Part shown: piece after piece, positions 41,409 through 49,544 of the stretch
Numbering within the stretch: the first letter of the stretch is position 1
Layout of the letters: the number at the start of each line of letters is the position of its first letter
Source of the DNA: VRUE01 sp963712595
Lineage (GTDB): Bacteria; Actinomycetota; Thermoleophilia; Solirubrobacterales; 70-9
Direction: 5' to 3'
NCBI GenBank assembly: GCA_963712595.1
Contig: CAVQIM010000001.1
Location: 310,001 to 374,000 of the forward strand
DNA length: 64,000 nt
Made by a program: the position numbers and the translations under genes
The notes under the pieces: model-generated
Databases searched by the model: none
Told to the model about the DNA's origin: nothing
Seen by the model: only the letters and a program-made list of their open reading frames with translations

Positions 41409-41657
41409 GTGCCCGGGATCCAACGATTTATCTGGACCGAGCACGCCAATGTGCGGGCTCGGCAGCGGAAGCTGGGCAAGGTTGACGTGGAGCGAGTGAT
41501 CAGCATGGGGCACGGCGAACGCGCCATCAATGCGGGTCGCGCCCAGTGGCGCGTCATCGGTGCGGTTGACAGGGATCGCCGTGTGGTTGTGGTCTACGAT
41601 CATCCGCACGGTGTGGACAGGGCTGCAGTCCGAATTGTCAGCGCATGGCCCCTATAG
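41409..41657 (+). CDS. DUF4258 protein (possible toxin)
   Basis: 82 residues from a GTG. The pattern F-I-W-T-E-H-A-N-V-R-A-R-Q-R then V-E-R-V-I-S, a W-R-V-I-G strand and V-V-V-Y-D-H near the end fits DUF4258, a small family related in fold to RelE/BrnT-type toxins and often found beside DUF2283 genes. Its stop overlaps or nearly meets the next gene. The pair sits in a 654-bp insert inside an otherwise compact housekeeping operon. Toxin activity is an inference from family and partner. Confidence 0.7.
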   Translation: MPGIQRFIWTEHANVRARQRKLGKVDVERVISMGHGERAINAGRAQWRVIGAVDRDRRVVVVYDHPHGVDRAAVRIVSAWPL

Positions 41658-41692
41658 CGCAGCGCGGCAGCCAGCGCTACCCTCAGCTGGCT

Positions 41693-41905
41693 ATGCGTGC
41701 CCACTATGACCCGGAGGTAAATATCGCTCTGATCGTGCTCGAGTCTGGCGAGGCGGTCAGCGAGGAGTATGGCTGGGGCCTCATCGACCGCGACCCCGAA
41801 GATGGCCACCTAATGGGCTTTGAGATCTGGGACGCCGATCGGCGCCTGCCCTCCGAGCTTCTGGAGGCCATGCCCGCCCCGGCGCCCAGTGCCGACGCGG
41901 CGTAG
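41693..41905 (+). CDS. DUF2283 protein (possible antitoxin partner)
   Basis: 70 residues from the ATG at 41693; an earlier ATG at 41645 overlaps the DUF4258 gene and adds residues that are not family-like. The sequence M-R-A-H-Y-D-P-E-V-N-I-A-L-I-V-L, then G-L-I-D-R-D and M-G-F-E-I-W-D-A follows DUF2283 closely (M-x-I-x-Y-D-x-x-x-D-x-x-Y-I then V-D-x-D then G-I-E-I-L). Small acidic protein, usually next to DUF4258. Role as antitoxin is inferred. Confidence 0.72.
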   Translation: MRAHYDPEVNIALIVLESGEAVSEEYGWGLIDRDPEDGHLMGFEIWDADRRLPSELLEAMPAPAPSADAA

Positions 41906-41950
41906 TCGACTGCCCGCGGCAACCAGCATCGAGAACGAGGGGCCGCTGCG

Positions 41951-41978
41951 CGACGAGGCGGCCGTGCGGGCGAGGCTC
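41951..41978 (+). repeat. 28-bp direct repeat, right copy
   Basis: Identical to 41297-41324. Following it, GATACTGTGGGGGCGTGA continues the glutaredoxin frame to a TGA that overlaps the GTG of rex, like the GTGA/ATGA overlaps elsewhere in this operon. Confidence 0.92.
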
Positions 41979-41992
41979 GATACTGTGGGGGC

Positions 41993-42661
41993 GTGAGTGC
42001 GACGATCGAAGAGCAGGACGCGGCCGAGGGGCTGATCGTCGACGGCGAGCGTCTCTCGCTCGGCGTCGCGGCGCGGCTCTCGCGCTACCTCCAGGTCCTC
42101 ACCCAGGCGCGCAAGATGGGGCGGGAGACGATCTCCTCGCAGGAACTCTCCGAGTACACGCACATCAACCCGACCCAGATCCGCCGCGACCTCTCCGGCT
42201 TCGGCAAGTTCGGCAAGCGCGGCGTCGGCTACAACGTCGACTCGCTGGTGGCGGAGATACGCAAGATCCTGCGTACCTCGGGTCAGCACAACATCGCCCT
42301 CTTCGGCGCCGGCAATCTCGGCCAGGCGATCGCCAGCTCCGACATCTTCGCCGACCACGGCTTCCAGATCGTCGCCATGTTCGACGTCGACAGCGCGGTC
42401 GTCGGCAAGGAGGTCGGCAAGCTGCGGGTGCGCGACTTCGCTGAGCTGGAGGCGACCGTCGCCGAGCAGGAGATCGTCGTCGGCGTCCTCGCCGTCCCCG
42501 CCGCGGCCGCCCAGGCCGTTGCCGACCGCCTGGTCGAGGCCGGCGTCAAGATCATCTTCAACTACTCCGAGCAGCTGCTTCAGGTGCCGCCCGAGGTCAC
42601 GGTCCACACCTCCAGCCCAGCAGTCGACCTGCTCTACGCGCTCTACTTCTACCTGGCCTAA
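41993..42661 (+). CDS. rex: Redox-sensing transcriptional repressor Rex
   Basis: 222 residues, GTG start. An N-terminal winged helix (R-L-S-R-Y-L-Q-V-L, with S-S-Q-E-L-S and I-R-R-D-L-S-G-F-G-K-F-G-K-R-G-V-G-Y) is followed by a Rossmann domain with G-A-G-N-L-G-Q-A near 103 and a C-terminal swapped helix (L-L-Y-A-L-Y-F-Y-L). Rex binds DNA in the NAD+ state and leaves it when NADH rises, controlling respiratory and fermentation genes. Placed in front of a GCS2 ligase and H+-pyrophosphatase. I saw no clear Rex operator (TTGTG..CACAA type) in the neighbourhood. Confidence 0.95.
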   Translation: MSATIEEQDAAEGLIVDGERLSLGVAARLSRYLQVLTQARKMGRETISSQELSEYTHINPTQIRRDLSGFGKFGKRGVGYNVDSLVAEIRKILRTSGQHNIALFGAGNLGQAIASSDIFADHGFQIVAMFDVDSAVVGKEVGKLRVRDFAELEATVAEQEIVVGVLAVPAAAAQAVADRLVEAGVKIIFNYSEQLLQVPPEVTVHTSSPAVDLLYALYFYLA

Positions 42662-42665
42662 GCCC

Positions 42666-43826
42666 TTGTCCCTAGACCTCGAGCTCGCTCGCGAGAGATT
42701 CGAGTCCTCGACCGACTTCACGATCGGGCTGGAGGAGGAGTTCGCGATCCTCGACCCGGCGACACTGGAGCTCGAGCACCGCTTCGAGGACGTCTACGCA
42801 GCCTGCCAGGGCGACCCGGTGCTGGCCGACTCGGCGGCCGGCGAGCTGATCGCCTCGGAGATCGAGATCCGCTCGGGGCGCGCCGAGAGCTTCGCCGAAG
42901 CGCTCACCCTGCAGCGCGAGCGCCGCATCCGCCTCTTCGAGTTGGTCGAAGGGATGGGGCTGGGGCTGGCGGCGATGGGCACCCATCCCTGGGCGAGCTA
43001 CCTCGACCAGCGCATCATCGACACGCCCCATTACAACCGCCTGCGCCATGAACTGGGCTGGGTCGCCCAGCGCAACAACACCTGGAGCATGCACGTGCAC
43101 ATGGGGGTGCGGGGCGCCGACCGGGCGATCGCCGTCTGCGACTGGATGCGGGAGCTACTGCCGTTGCTGCTAGCGGTCTCCGCCAACTCACCCTTCCTCG
43201 ACCGCCGCGACTCCGGACTGCACACGGTGCGCACGGAGATATTCACCCGCACCTTTCCCCGCTGCGGCGTTCCCAGTCCCTTCGTCGATTGGGACAGCTA
43301 CGCGGGATTCGTCGAGATGCTCGAGCGAGCCGGATCGGTGGTGGAGTCGACGCAGCTGTGGTGGAGCGTGCGCCCGCACCATGCCTTCGGCACGGTCGAG
43401 GTGCGCATCTGCGATGCGCAGACGCGCGGCGAGGAGTCCTTCGCCCTCGCCGGGCTGATCGCGGCCTGCATTGCGCAGACGGCGCTTGCCTACGACGAGC
43501 ACGGCTACGACGGGGCGGGGCGGCCGCTGGCCGACCGCGAAATCGAGGAGAACCTCTGGCGGGCGATCCGCCACGGGATGAGCGGCCGCCTGATCGATTT
43601 CCGCCGCGGCACCGAGGTCGAGGCGGCCGCGGTGCTCGAGGGTTTGCTCGCCTGGACCGAGCCGGCACGGACCCAGCTCGGCATCGAGGTCGAGCTGCCC
43701 GCCCGCAACGGCGCCCAGCGCGCCCGTGAGGCGCTCGACGCCGGGATCGCGATCGAGGACATCTACCGCGACGCCGTGGCTGAGACGAAACGCACCTACA
43801 CGGCCGATGTCGGCGCGCGTAGATAG
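42666..43826 (+). CDS. Carboxylate-amine ligase, GCS2 family (glutamate-cysteine ligase-like)
   Basis: 386 residues from a TTG four bases after the rex stop, giving S-L-D-L-E-L-A-R-E-R-F; the frame is open upstream but that part is the antisense-like reading of rex. The family core F-T-I-G-L-E-E-E-F-A-I-L-D-P is near 17-30, with M-G-T-H-P-W, N-N-T-W-S-M-H-V-H-M-G-V and R-P-H-H-A-F-G-T-V-E-V-R-I-C-D. These ATP-grasp-like ligases (YbdK type) join glutamate with cysteine or another amine; actinobacterial members include the ergothioneine enzyme EgtA, but the substrate here is not certain. Confidence 0.9.
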   Translation: MSLDLELARERFESSTDFTIGLEEEFAILDPATLELEHRFEDVYAACQGDPVLADSAAGELIASEIEIRSGRAESFAEALTLQRERRIRLFELVEGMGLGLAAMGTHPWASYLDQRIIDTPHYNRLRHELGWVAQRNNTWSMHVHMGVRGADRAIAVCDWMRELLPLLLAVSANSPFLDRRDSGLHTVRTEIFTRTFPRCGVPSPFVDWDSYAGFVEMLERAGSVVESTQLWWSVRPHHAFGTVEVRICDAQTRGEESFALAGLIAACIAQTALAYDEHGYDGAGRPLADREIEENLWRAIRHGMSGRLIDFRRGTEVEAAAVLEGLLAWTEPARTQLGIEVELPARNGAQRAREALDAGIAIEDIYRDAVAETKRTYTADVGARR

Positions 43827-43864
43827 ACTCCCGCGCCGCTGAAACCACCTCCGGAGGATTTGAC

Positions 43865-45952
43865 TTGACCAGCTTCTTGACCGAATACGGAGTCGTCGTC
43901 GCGCTCGTCTGCGCAGGAGCAGCCGTGGTGTACGGACTCATCATCACGCAGCGCCTGCTGGCGAAGTCGCCGGGCAACGAGCGCATGCAGGAAATCTCAG
44001 GAGCGGTGCAGGAAGGCGCTCAGGCCTACCTCAACCGTCAGTACACGATCATCGCCGCGGTCGCCATACCGATCGCGATCGTGCTCTGGCTCCTGCAGGA
44101 CTACAAGACCGCGATCGGGTTCGTCTTCGGCGGCATCCTTTCGGGCTCGGCCGGCTTCATCGGGATGAACCTCTCGGTGCGCGCCAACGCCCGGGTTGCC
44201 GAGGCGGCGCGTGGAGGAGTCCCGCCAGCGCTCGACGTCGCCTTCAAGGGCGGCTCGGTCACCGGCATGCTCGTCGTCGGCTTGGCGCTGCTCGGCGTCG
44301 CCGGCTACTACGGCATCCTCGTCGTCACCGGCAGCTCCGACAAGGAGGCGGTCGACGCCCTCGTCGGCCTCGGCTTCGGCGGCTCGCTGATCTCGGTCTT
44401 TGCCCGACTCGGCGGCGGCATCTTCACCAAGGCGGCCGACGTCGGCGCCGATCTGGTCGGCAAGGTCGAGGCTGGCATCCCGGAGGACGACCCCCGCAAC
44501 CCGGCTGTGATCGCCGACAACGTCGGCGACAACGTCGGCGACTGCGCCGGCATGGCCGCGGACCTCTTCGAGACATACGCGGTCACCTCGGTCGCGGTGA
44601 TGCTGCTCGGCGTGCTCACCTTCACCGGCTCCGGTGGGGACTTCTCGCGCGAGGTGGCGATCTACCCGTTGGTGATCGGCGCCGTAGCGATCATCGCCTC
44701 GATCATCGGCGCGCTCCTGGTGCGGACCAAAACCGACCGGGTCGAGGGGGCCCTGTACACCGGCGTGATTGCCGCCGGAATTCTCTCGATCGCGGCCTTC
44801 TACCCGATCACCGACTGGCTGATGAGCGACCCGGTGCGGCTTGGCCTCAGCGCCGGTGCCAACGCGGTCAGCACCACCGATCTCTGGCTCTGCTCCGTGA
44901 TCGGCGTGGCGGTCACCGCACTGCTCTTCGTGATCACCGAATTTTATACGTCGACCCGCTTCCGCCCGGTCAAGACGATCGCCCAGGCATCGGAGACCGG
45001 CCACGCGACAAACATCATCCAGGGGCTCGCTCAGGGCTTCCAGTCGACCGCCGCTCCGGCGCTGGTGATCGCGCTGGCGATCCTCGCAGCCAATGAGCTG
45101 GCCGGCATCTACGGCATCGGCATCGCCGTGATGGGGCAGCTCTCGCTCTGCGGTCTGATCGTCGCCCTCGACGCCTTCGGGCCGATCACCGACAACGCCG
45201 GCGGCATCGCCGAGATGGCCGACCTGCCGGAGGAGGTGCGCGCCGTTACCGATCCGCTCGACGCGGTCGGCAACACGACCAAGGCCGTGACCAAGGGCTA
45301 CGCGATCGGCTCGGCGGCGCTAGCGGCGCTGGTGTTGTTTGCGGCGTTCAAGAGCGAATTGGCCGGCGAGGCACCGGCTGGCTTCGATCTCAACGGGCTC
45401 TTCAACCTCTCGAGCCCCGACGTGCTGATCGGGCTGATCATCGGCGGCATGATGGTCTACCTGTTCGCGGCGTTCGCGATCGAGGCGGTCGGCCGCGCCG
45501 GCGGCCAGGTGGTCGAACAGGTCCGCGAGCAGTTCCGCGAGCACCCGGGAATCATGGAGGGCACGGAAAAGCCCGACTACGCCAAGACGGTCAGCATCGT
45601 CACCCTGGCGGCGCAGAAGGAGATGATCCTTCCCTCGCTGATCCCGATCGTCGTCCCCGTCATCGTCGGCCTGCTCAGCGTCGACGCCCTCGGCGGTCTC
45701 CTGATCGGCGTCATCGTCGTCGGCCTCTTCGCCGCGATCTCGATGACCGCCGGCGGCGGCGCTTGGGACAACGCCAAGAAGCTGATCGAGGACGGTGCTC
45801 ACGGCGGCAAGGGCTCCGAGGCCCACGCCGCCTCGGTCACCGGCGACACCGTCGGCGACCCCTACAAGGACACGGCGGGCCCGGCGATCAACCCGATGAT
45901 CAAGGTCGCCAACATCGTCGCGATCCTGATCATCCCGATCGTCCACTTCTAG
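43865..45952 (+). CDS. hppA: Membrane-bound proton-pumping pyrophosphatase, K+-independent type
   Basis: 695 residues, TTG start with GGAGGA seven bases upstream. About 15-16 membrane helices. Substrate-binding signatures are complete: G-G-G-I-F-T-K-A-A-D-V-G-A-D-L-V-G-K near 176-193, the acidic D-N-V-G-D-N-V-G-D-C-A-G block near 220 and the third acidic motif G-D-T-V-G-D-P-Y-K-D-T-A-G-P near 660. The switch motif reads G-N-T-T-K-A-V-T, i.e. Lys and Thr at the positions that separate K+-independent from K+-dependent enzymes. It hydrolyses PPi to export protons. Followed by a strong terminator, so it ends the operon. Confidence 0.96.
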   Translation: MTSFLTEYGVVVALVCAGAAVVYGLIITQRLLAKSPGNERMQEISGAVQEGAQAYLNRQYTIIAAVAIPIAIVLWLLQDYKTAIGFVFGGILSGSAGFIGMNLSVRANARVAEAARGGVPPALDVAFKGGSVTGMLVVGLALLGVAGYYGILVVTGSSDKEAVDALVGLGFGGSLISVFARLGGGIFTKAADVGADLVGKVEAGIPEDDPRNPAVIADNVGDNVGDCAGMAADLFETYAVTSVAVMLLGVLTFTGSGGDFSREVAIYPLVIGAVAIIASIIGALLVRTKTDRVEGALYTGVIAAGILSIAAFYPITDWLMSDPVRLGLSAGANAVSTTDLWLCSVIGVAVTALLFVITEFYTSTRFRPVKTIAQASETGHATNIIQGLAQGFQSTAAPALVIALAILAANELAGIYGIGIAVMGQLSLCGLIVALDAFGPITDNAGGIAEMADLPEEVRAVTDPLDAVGNTTKAVTKGYAIGSAALAALVLFAAFKSELAGEAPAGFDLNGLFNLSSPDVLIGLIIGGMMVYLFAAFAIEAVGRAGGQVVEQVREQFREHPGIMEGTEKPDYAKTVSIVTLAAQKEMILPSLIPIVVPVIVGLLSVDALGGLLIGVIVVGLFAAISMTAGGGAWDNAKKLIEDGAHGGKGSEAHAASVTGDTVGDPYKDTAGPAINPMIKVANIVAILIIPIVHF

Positions 45953-45968
45953 AAGCTCTCGCAGCTCA

Positions 45969-46012
45969 AAAGGGGCGGGAAGCGGACGAGGCCGTCCGCT
46001 TCCCGCCCCTTT
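45969..46012 (+). terminator. Strong hairpin terminator after hppA
   Basis: Perfect 20-bp arms (45969-45988 and 45993-46012) around AGGC, beginning with AAAGGGGCGGGAAG and ending in CCCCTTTG, 16 nt after the hppA stop. Confidence 0.9.
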
Positions 46013-46046
46013 GCTTTGCCTAATTCCAGCAGATGGAAAACAGCGC

Positions 46047-46075
46047 TTGCACCTCGCGTTCGACTCTGGTACTAA
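46047..46075 (+). promoter_or_regulatory. Probable promoter of the double-TetR gene
   Basis: TTGCAC (46047-46052), 17-bp spacer, TACTAA (46070-46075), 88 nt before the start. An A/T-rich TACTAATTAG patch at the -10 is unusual in this GC-rich DNA and could be part of an operator. Confidence 0.45.
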
Positions 46076-46162
46076 TTAGAACGCTTCTAGGTACGGACCG
46101 GTGACTTTAGAGCCGGGGAGGGAGAGAGCGAGTCTTGCTGCGCTGGGGAGCGGGGAGCATCG

Positions 46163-47506
46163 GTGGCAGTCGCGGGTGAAGCGTTGGCGTCGGCGGCACC
46201 GGCCGCCAGGACGCCAGAGGCGCTCTACCGCAAGCTGAGCCCCGGGCCGGGGATGTCGGCCCACGAAGTCGCTTCCCACCAACGCGCCCGCATCCACGGC
46301 GCGATGATCGAGATCGCCGGCGATCTCGGCTACGACGCTGTTACCGTCCGCGAGCTTGCCCAGCTGGCTGGCGTTTCGACGCGCGCTTTCTACGAGAACT
46401 TCAGTGGCAAGGAGGAGTGCTTCCTCGCCACCTACGACCTGATCGCACGGCGCATCGCCGCGGGCGTTGTCGCCTCGCAGAGCGGCGAGCGCGATTGGCA
46501 AGAGCGGATGCGCTTGGCCTTTGCCGCATTCGCTCGCGAGATCGAGGCAAAACCGCGAGCGGCGCGGGTGGCACTGGTCGAGACGTTCGCAGCCGGACCA
46601 GCTGCGCTGGAGCGCATGCGCTGGGCGGAGGGGATCTTCGAAGCGATGGTGAGCGAGAGCTTCTGCCGCGCCCCAGATGGCATCGAGGTCCCGCCACTTC
46701 TCGTCACGGGACTCGTGTCGGGCATCGCGCGGGTGGCGCGAGGGAGGGTGCTTGCGGCCCGTGAGTCGGATCTGCCCGACCTGGCCGAGGAGCTGCTCGA
46801 GTGGGCACTGTGCCTCCGCTGCGACTCTGCCAAGGAGCTGGAAGAGCTCAATCGCCGGTCCACCCTATTACTCGCCATCGCAGCGACCCCAGCAGCAATG
46901 GACGGGCGGGAGCCGGACGACGATCGGACGCGAATTCTCAAGGCTGCCGCAAAGCTCGCAAGCAGCGGCAGCTACGCCGAGCTGACGGTCCCACGAATCC
47001 GCGTCGCCGCAGGCGTCTCCCGCCGGAGCTTCGATTCCCTCTTCGAAGGGGTCGAAGACTGCTTCATCGCGGCACTGGAGCACCGCATTGGCTCGGCGCT
47101 CGAGCAATCCACCAAAGCCCGCGCTGCCGGCCGCTCCTGGGCAGGCGGGGTCTACCGAGCTATCGCCACCCTCTGCGTCAAAGTCGCCCGCGACCCCCTG
47201 CTCGCCAAGCTCGGCTTCTCCGAAGTCTTCGCCCCCGGCCTCAATGGCATGCACTGCCGTGAGCGCCTGGTGCAGGCCACCGCCACGCTCCTCCGAGACG
47301 AAGCAGCAGCCGAGCAGCAGCCGAGCCAGCTCGCCGCAGAAGCGTCAGTCGGCGCGATCTGGGGCGTCATGCACCACCACGTCGTCAACGGCCGAGCCCA
47401 GCAGCTGCCGTGGATCGCCGCAACCCTCTCTTGCCTGGCTCTAGCACCAGCAGTAGGCGCCTCTGTCGCAACAGACGCGATCCGCGCCGAGCAAGTCGAC
47501 AGATAA
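46163..47506 (+). CDS. Transcription regulator with two tandem TetR domains
   Basis: 447 residues. The first TetR DNA-binding domain lies at about 40-95 (R-I-H-G-A-M-I-E-I-A, then V-T-V-R-E-L-A-Q-L-A-G-V-S-T-R-A-F-Y-E-N-F). After a ligand-binding-like helical part a second one appears at about 255-305 (R-I-L-K-A-A-A-K-L-A, then L-T-V-P-R-I-R-V-A-A-G-V-S-R-R-S-F), again followed by a helical domain. TetR proteins are normally ~200 aa homodimers; this is a covalent pair, so it may bind asymmetric sites or act as a pseudo-dimer. Starts at GTG; an ATG 30 codons in is possible. It is 49 nt upstream of, and parallel to, the triple-P gene, its likely target. Confidence 0.88.
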   Translation: MAVAGEALASAAPAARTPEALYRKLSPGPGMSAHEVASHQRARIHGAMIEIAGDLGYDAVTVRELAQLAGVSTRAFYENFSGKEECFLATYDLIARRIAAGVVASQSGERDWQERMRLAFAAFAREIEAKPRAARVALVETFAAGPAALERMRWAEGIFEAMVSESFCRAPDGIEVPPLLVTGLVSGIARVARGRVLAARESDLPDLAEELLEWALCLRCDSAKELEELNRRSTLLLAIAATPAAMDGREPDDDRTRILKAAAKLASSGSYAELTVPRIRVAAGVSRRSFDSLFEGVEDCFIAALEHRIGSALEQSTKARAAGRSWAGGVYRAIATLCVKVARDPLLAKLGFSEVFAPGLNGMHCRERLVQATATLLRDEAAAEQQPSQLAAEASVGAIWGVMHHHVVNGRAQQLPWIAATLSCLALAPAVGASVATDAIRAEQVDR

Positions 47507-47555
47507 AGACATCCAAAAGGGCAAAGCCCCTTCTGACCAGTGGGAGGAGAACAGG

Positions 47556-49472
47556 ATGAGTCGTAGAGCGCGTGCCTTACGAGCACTTGGCCTGAATATC
47601 TTGATCATGCTGTGCCTGATGCTGGTCGCTGCATCCGCTGCCGATGCCGGCACCTACGAAGTCTTAGGCAAACCGATCGCCGAAACAGCCGAAGCGACAG
47701 TAGAACCCGACAGCTTAGGCGTCCTCAAAGTATCCGCAATCAACTTAGAGCTCGATTGCACCAAAATCGACACCGGCGAAGGGAAACTGTTAGTCACTGG
47801 ATCCAGCGACGTCGTTCTCTCGCTTTTAGAATGCAAGGTGTATCAACTGAGCCCGTTAACACTGCTGAGTGAATGCGAGGTCTACCCAACCACAGCAGAT
47901 CGCACCGCCGGCACGAACAAAGGTACGATTACCGTCAAAGCCTTACTTAAAGTCATCGCCCATGAAGGGAAACAGTATCTCTTAGCCGAACCATTGGGCG
48001 GCGCTGGGACGCTGTTCACTAAAATTTTCTATAAAAACTGTCCGGGCAGTGCAAGTGCTGACGTCAAAGGCTCGCTCGTCCTCGAACTGACGGAAACCAC
48101 CGCCGTCAAACAGTTAGTGCAACCAGCTTCTGCTGCGTTATTTGCATCCGACAAACTGATGTATGGGGAAAGCGCAGCAACGCTCGAAGGAAGCGTATGG
48201 GCGAAACTGACGGGTGCGTTAGCTGGTGAGCCTTGGGGGATTGAGCCCTACCCCACGGAAAACATCTACGAAGTCTTAGGCAAACCGATCGCCGAAACAG
48301 CCGAAGCGACAGTAGAACCCGACAGCTTAGGCGTCCTCAAAGTATCCGCAATCAACTTAGAGCTCGATTGCACCAAAATCGACACCGGCGAAGGGAAACT
48401 GTTAGTCACTGGATCCAGCGACGTCGTTCTCTCGCTTTTAGAATGCAAGGTGTATCAACTGAGCCCGTTAACACTGCTGAGTGAATGCGAGGTCTACCCA
48501 ACCACAGCAGATCGCACCGCCGGCACGAACAAAGGTACGATTACCGTCAAAGCCTTACTTAAAGTCATCGCCCATGAAGGGAAACAGTATCTCTTAGCCG
48601 AACCATTGGGCGGCGCTGGGACGCTGTTCACTAAAATTTTCTATAAAAACTGTCCGGGCAGTGCAAGTGCCGACGTCAAAGGATCGCTCGTCCTCGAACT
48701 GACGGAAACCACCGCCGTCAAACAGTTAGTGCAACCAGCTTCTGCTGCGTTATTTGCATCCGACAAACTGATGTATGGGGAAAGCGCAGCAACGCTCGAA
48801 GGAAGCGTATGGGCGAAACTGACGGGTGCGTTAGCTGGTGAGCCTTGGGGGATTGAGCCCTACCCCACGGAAAACATCTACGAAGTCTTAGGCAAACCGA
48901 TCGCCGAAACAGCCGAAGCGACAGTAGAACCCGACAGCTTAGGCGTCCTCAAAGTATCCGCAATCAACTTAGAGCTCGATTGCACCAAAATCGACACCGG
49001 CGAAGGGAAACTGTTAGTCACTGGATCCAGCGACGTCGTTCTCTCGCTTTTAGAATGCAAGGTGTATCAACTGAGCCCGTTAACACTGCTGAGTGAATGC
49101 GAGGTCTACCCAACCACAGCAGATCGCACCGCCGGCACGAACAAAGGTACGATTACCGTCAAAGCCTTACTTAAAGTCATCGCCCATGAAGGGAAACAGT
49201 ATCTCTTAGCCGAACCATTGGGCGGCGCTGGGACGCTGTTCACTAAAATTTTCTATAAAAACTGTCCGGGCAGTGCAAGTGCTGACGTCAAAGGCTCGCT
49301 CGTCCTCGAACTGACGGAAACCACCGCCGTCAAACAGTTAGTGCAACCAGCTTCTGCTGCGTTATTTGCATCCGACAAACTGATGTATGGGGAAAGCGCA
49401 GCAACGCTCGAAGGAAGCGTATGGGCGAAACTGACGGGTGCGTTAGCTGGTGAGCCTTGGGGGATTGGCTAA
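47556..49472 (+). CDS. Secreted P-family protein with three tandem units
   Basis: 638 residues. A signal peptide (to about 31, A-A-S-A-A-D-A-G) precedes three units of 204, 204 and 197 residues, each a full P domain with N-L-E-L-D-C-T-K-I, L-L-E-C-K-V-Y, S-E-C-E-V-Y-P-T-T-A-D-R-T-A-G-T-N-K-G, K-N-C-P-G-S-A-S-A-D and W-G-I. Units are joined by E-P-Y-P-T-E-N-I. TTA Leu codons are very frequent. GGGAGGAGAA before the ATG is a strong ribosome site. Unlike the P genes at 11-37 kb it is on the plus strand, next to a double-TetR regulator and without the shared promoter box. Function unknown; exported. Confidence 0.88.
   Translation: MSRRARALRALGLNILIMLCLMLVAASAADAGTYEVLGKPIAETAEATVEPDSLGVLKVSAINLELDCTKIDTGEGKLLVTGSSDVVLSLLECKVYQLSPLTLLSECEVYPTTADRTAGTNKGTITVKALLKVIAHEGKQYLLAEPLGGAGTLFTKIFYKNCPGSASADVKGSLVLELTETTAVKQLVQPASAALFASDKLMYGESAATLEGSVWAKLTGALAGEPWGIEPYPTENIYEVLGKPIAETAEATVEPDSLGVLKVSAINLELDCTKIDTGEGKLLVTGSSDVVLSLLECKVYQLSPLTLLSECEVYPTTADRTAGTNKGTITVKALLKVIAHEGKQYLLAEPLGGAGTLFTKIFYKNCPGSASADVKGSLVLELTETTAVKQLVQPASAALFASDKLMYGESAATLEGSVWAKLTGALAGEPWGIEPYPTENIYEVLGKPIAETAEATVEPDSLGVLKVSAINLELDCTKIDTGEGKLLVTGSSDVVLSLLECKVYQLSPLTLLSECEVYPTTADRTAGTNKGTITVKALLKVIAHEGKQYLLAEPLGGAGTLFTKIFYKNCPGSASADVKGSLVLELTETTAVKQLVQPASAALFASDKLMYGESAATLEGSVWAKLTGALAGEPWGIG
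47655..49469 (+). repeat. Three tandem 612-bp coding repeats
   Basis: Units start at 47655, 48267 and 48879; the last is cut at 591 bp by the stop codon. By eye the units differ at only about two positions (GCT/GCC and GGC/GGA in unit 2), both silent. Such identity at third positions means very recent amplification or continuing conversion, and copy number may be unstable. Confidence 0.95.
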
Positions 49473-49501
49473 CCGAAGAGAGTCAGCGCTAGCGTATATT
49501 T

Positions 49502-49538
49502 GGCGATCAAGATCACTGTAGCGGTGATCTTGATCGCC
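49502..49538. terminator. Bidirectional hairpin between triple-P gene and panB
   Basis: Perfect 15-bp arms (GGCGATCAAGATCAC and complement) with a 7-nt loop, between two convergent genes; serves both directions. Confidence 0.85.
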
Positions 49539-49544
49539 GATGGC

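Noticed and set aside
42519..42665. Longer start of the GCS2-family gene reaching back into rex.
   Set aside because: The added residues are a Ser/Arg/Pro-rich off-frame reading of rex; TTG at 42666 fits the operon spacing and family N-terminus.
47655..49469. CRISPR-like or transposon-like repeat array.
   Set aside because: Units are 612 bp, contiguous, in frame and coding; there are no spacers and no inverted ends.
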